Shown here one piece after another: positions 62,753 to 64,000 of a stretch of DNA of 64,000 bases (position 1 is the stretch's first letter; each line of letters starts with the position of its first letter). The stretch covers positions 3,410,001-3,474,000 of the forward strand of contig NZ_CP129613.1 in the NCBI RefSeq assembly GCF_030486405.1, written 5' to 3'. Both the position numbers and the translations under genes were made by a program. This stretch comes from Mycolicibacterium sp. HK-90. GTDB lineage: Bacteria; Actinomycetota; Actinomycetes; Mycobacteriales; Mycobacteriaceae. The notes beneath the pieces are model-generated. The model was not told the DNA's origin and ran no database searches. It was given only the letters and a program-made list of their open reading frames with translations.

Positions 62753-64000
62753 TCAGACGCCGGGCAATCGCCGGGATGAGCTGACATCACGGCTACGCAT
62801 GTCCTCCTGAGCGTCGAGCAGCTCGACCGCGCGCAGTGCCAGCCACAGTTCGGCCAGCGAATCTGTCTCTGCCAGATCGAGTTTGGTGATCTCTGCGACG
62901 CGCCGCATCCGATACATCACCGTCTGCCGGTGGACATGCAGGGTCTGCGCCGTCTGCTGCCAGGACCGTCGGTTCCGCAGGAAGGCATCGAGGGTCTCGA
63001 CGAGACTCGCGTTCTGTTCGCGGTCGTAGTCCTGCAAGGGGCGCAGCACGCGATCGACCAGGGCTTGCGCATCCCCGACACTCGACAACCCCAGCCAGGA
63101 CGGCCCGCTGCCGTACCGCGACACTGCCACCCCGCGCCGCTGTGCGAGCGAAAACGCCCATGACGCTTCGCGAATCGACTCCTGAAGGCGGTTGATGGAA
63201 GCCAGCCGTTGGCTGATCCCGATTCTGGCCGTTGGGCCGAGCGCCCGCGCCAGCACCTCGTCGAACGGCGAGTCCTCGGGTACCACGGCGTAGAGAATTC
63301 CTTCGCGCGTTGTGCACACATACGGAATCGAGTGGCGCCACAGCGAATTGTGCACATGCAGTACCCGGTCGTCGTCGGCGCTGTGCGCGGCAATCAGCAC
63401 CACCGTCGCAGGATCGAGTCCGAGATCCCTCAGTTGCCCGGCAGCGGTCGGACCATCGATCCGACTCTCCAACAGTCGTTCCAGGAATGCCGAACCCTGC
63501 CGCCGACCGTGTTCCAGCATCAGCTGTGTCTGCGACAACTCGAGGCTGACGACTGTTGCGGCGTGCTGAAGCTGAATCGGGTCGACGCGCCTGTCCTCGG
63601 CGGTGACGGCTACGAGCGCAGCGTTCGGATGCCGCTGAATGTCGGTGAGCAGGGCCGTGTTTCCGGCGACGGCAGGCAGACCGAAAGCGCCAGCGGCCAC
63701 ATTGGTGGGGTTGTCCGACAACGCGATGACGGCCGCACGGGTGGCCGCGTCCAACTCCGCCGCCCGGGGAAACCACGGCTCACCGGTGTGCCGGTCACAG
63801 ACGTGCAGCCGGCAGCCGAGTTCGCGTTCGAGTGCGGCGAACAACTCCGCCGACGTGGTGGCCCGCGCGATGTGACGGCGAACCAGGTCGTAGATCCGCA
63901 CCGTCCTGGTGAGGCGGCTCGATTGGTCGAGCAGCGTGGCCTCGGCGACCGCCCGGGAGATCGCCACGAACGGAAGCGGATAGCGGATGTTCAGTATCGG
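62753..64000 (-). CDS. PucR-family transcriptional regulator (5' end outside the window)
   Basis: At least 415 residues of a PucR-type regulator. The C-terminal helix-turn-helix (DAFLRNRRSWQQTAQTLHVH and VMYRMRRVAEITKLDL) is characteristic, preceded by a central GGDEF-like/CdaR domain. The frame continues to the window edge: upstream codons read PILNIRYPLPFVAISRAV, typical of the family N terminus, so the start lies beyond 64000 and the GTG at 63967 is internal. PucR proteins control purine or amino-acid catabolism genes. Confidence 0.85.
   Translation of the reverse strand, partial: PILNIRYPLPFVAISRAVAEATLLDQSSRLTRTVRIYDLVRRHIARATTSAELFAALERELGCRLHVCDRHTGEPWFPRAAELDAATRAAVIALSDNPTNVAAGAFGLPAVAGNTALLTDIQRHPNAALVAVTAEDRRVDPIQLQHAATVVSLELSQTQLMLEHGRRQGSAFLERLLESRIDGPTAAGQLRDLGLDPATVVLIAAHSADDDRVLHVHNSLWRHSIPYVCTTREGILYAVVPEDSPFDEVLARALGPTARIGISQRLASINRLQESIREASWAFSLAQRRGVAVSRYGSGPSWLGLSSVGDAQALVDRVLRPLQDYDREQNASLVETLDAFLRNRRSWQQTAQTLHVHRQTVMYRMRRVAEITKLDLAETDSLAELWLALRAVELLDAQEDMRSRDVSSSRRLPGV

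Overview
The window is a GC-rich chromosomal segment from a member of the Mycobacteriaceae, most likely a rapidly growing Mycolicibacterium. The diagnostic genes are an antigen 85 mycolyltransferase, PimC, Eis, an LdtMt1-type L,D-transpeptidase, CYP124 and CYP125, BfrA with Bfd, MPT53/DsbE with its CcdA partner, and KstR- and IdeR-type operators. The species cannot be fixed from sequence alone. I see no rRNA, tRNA, insertion sequence, phage or CRISPR array. The gene content looks like ordinary core chromosome with metabolic islands rather than recent transfer.

Layout. 0-8 kb: amidase, class I fructose-bisphosphate aldolase, alpha/beta hydrolase, a degenerate metallo-beta-lactamase-fold protein behind a MerR/SoxR-like promoter, an FAD monooxygenase, then cinA and eis on the minus strand. 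8-19 kb: a large GH2 glycosidase whose signal peptide is encoded upstream of any normal start codon, a short-chain dehydrogenase and a DapB-like oxidoreductase divergent across a KstR box, a HAD phosphatase, a nitronate monooxygenase behind a second KstR box, and a self-regulated TetR gene coupled to a frameshifted molybdopterin oxidoreductase. 19-30 kb: CYP125 (steroid side-chain oxidase), XRE and FadR-type regulators, a sterol-desaturase-fold hydroxylase, LdtA, a membrane-anchored actin/Hsp70-like protein, a dehydratase, and the CcdA/DsbE redox pair. 30-43 kb: a frameshifted F420-type LLM oxidoreductase, CYP124, a cupredoxin lipoprotein, PimC, a Tat-lipoprotein dienelactone hydrolase, an N-acyl-D-amino-acid deacylase, a GlnA3-like synthetase and a DHA2 exporter. 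43-46 kb: the iron-storage locus bfrA / unknown gene / bfd with an IdeR box. 46-64 kb: a crotonase and a thioesterase with KstR-type boxes, an FUSC transporter, an amylase-family enzyme, a degenerate cyclase paired with a cyclic-nucleotide-binding MscS channel, antigen 85, a sulfite-oxidase-fold membrane enzyme, Lon protease, and a PucR regulator that runs off the right edge.

How the genes work together. Six sites matching, or one base off, the KstR motif TnnAACnnGTTnnA lie in front of CYP125, a FabG3-like SDR with a DapB-like enzyme, the nitronate monooxygenase, a carboxymuconolactone-decarboxylase-fold protein, a crotonase and a thioesterase, so much of the window looks like dispersed parts of a steroid/branched-lipid catabolic regulon. 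The bfrA-bfd locus handles iron storage and release. The cyclase/MscS pair looks like a self-contained signalling module. Two genes each carry what looks like one missing C in a C run; these are either true pseudogenes or consensus errors of the assembly.
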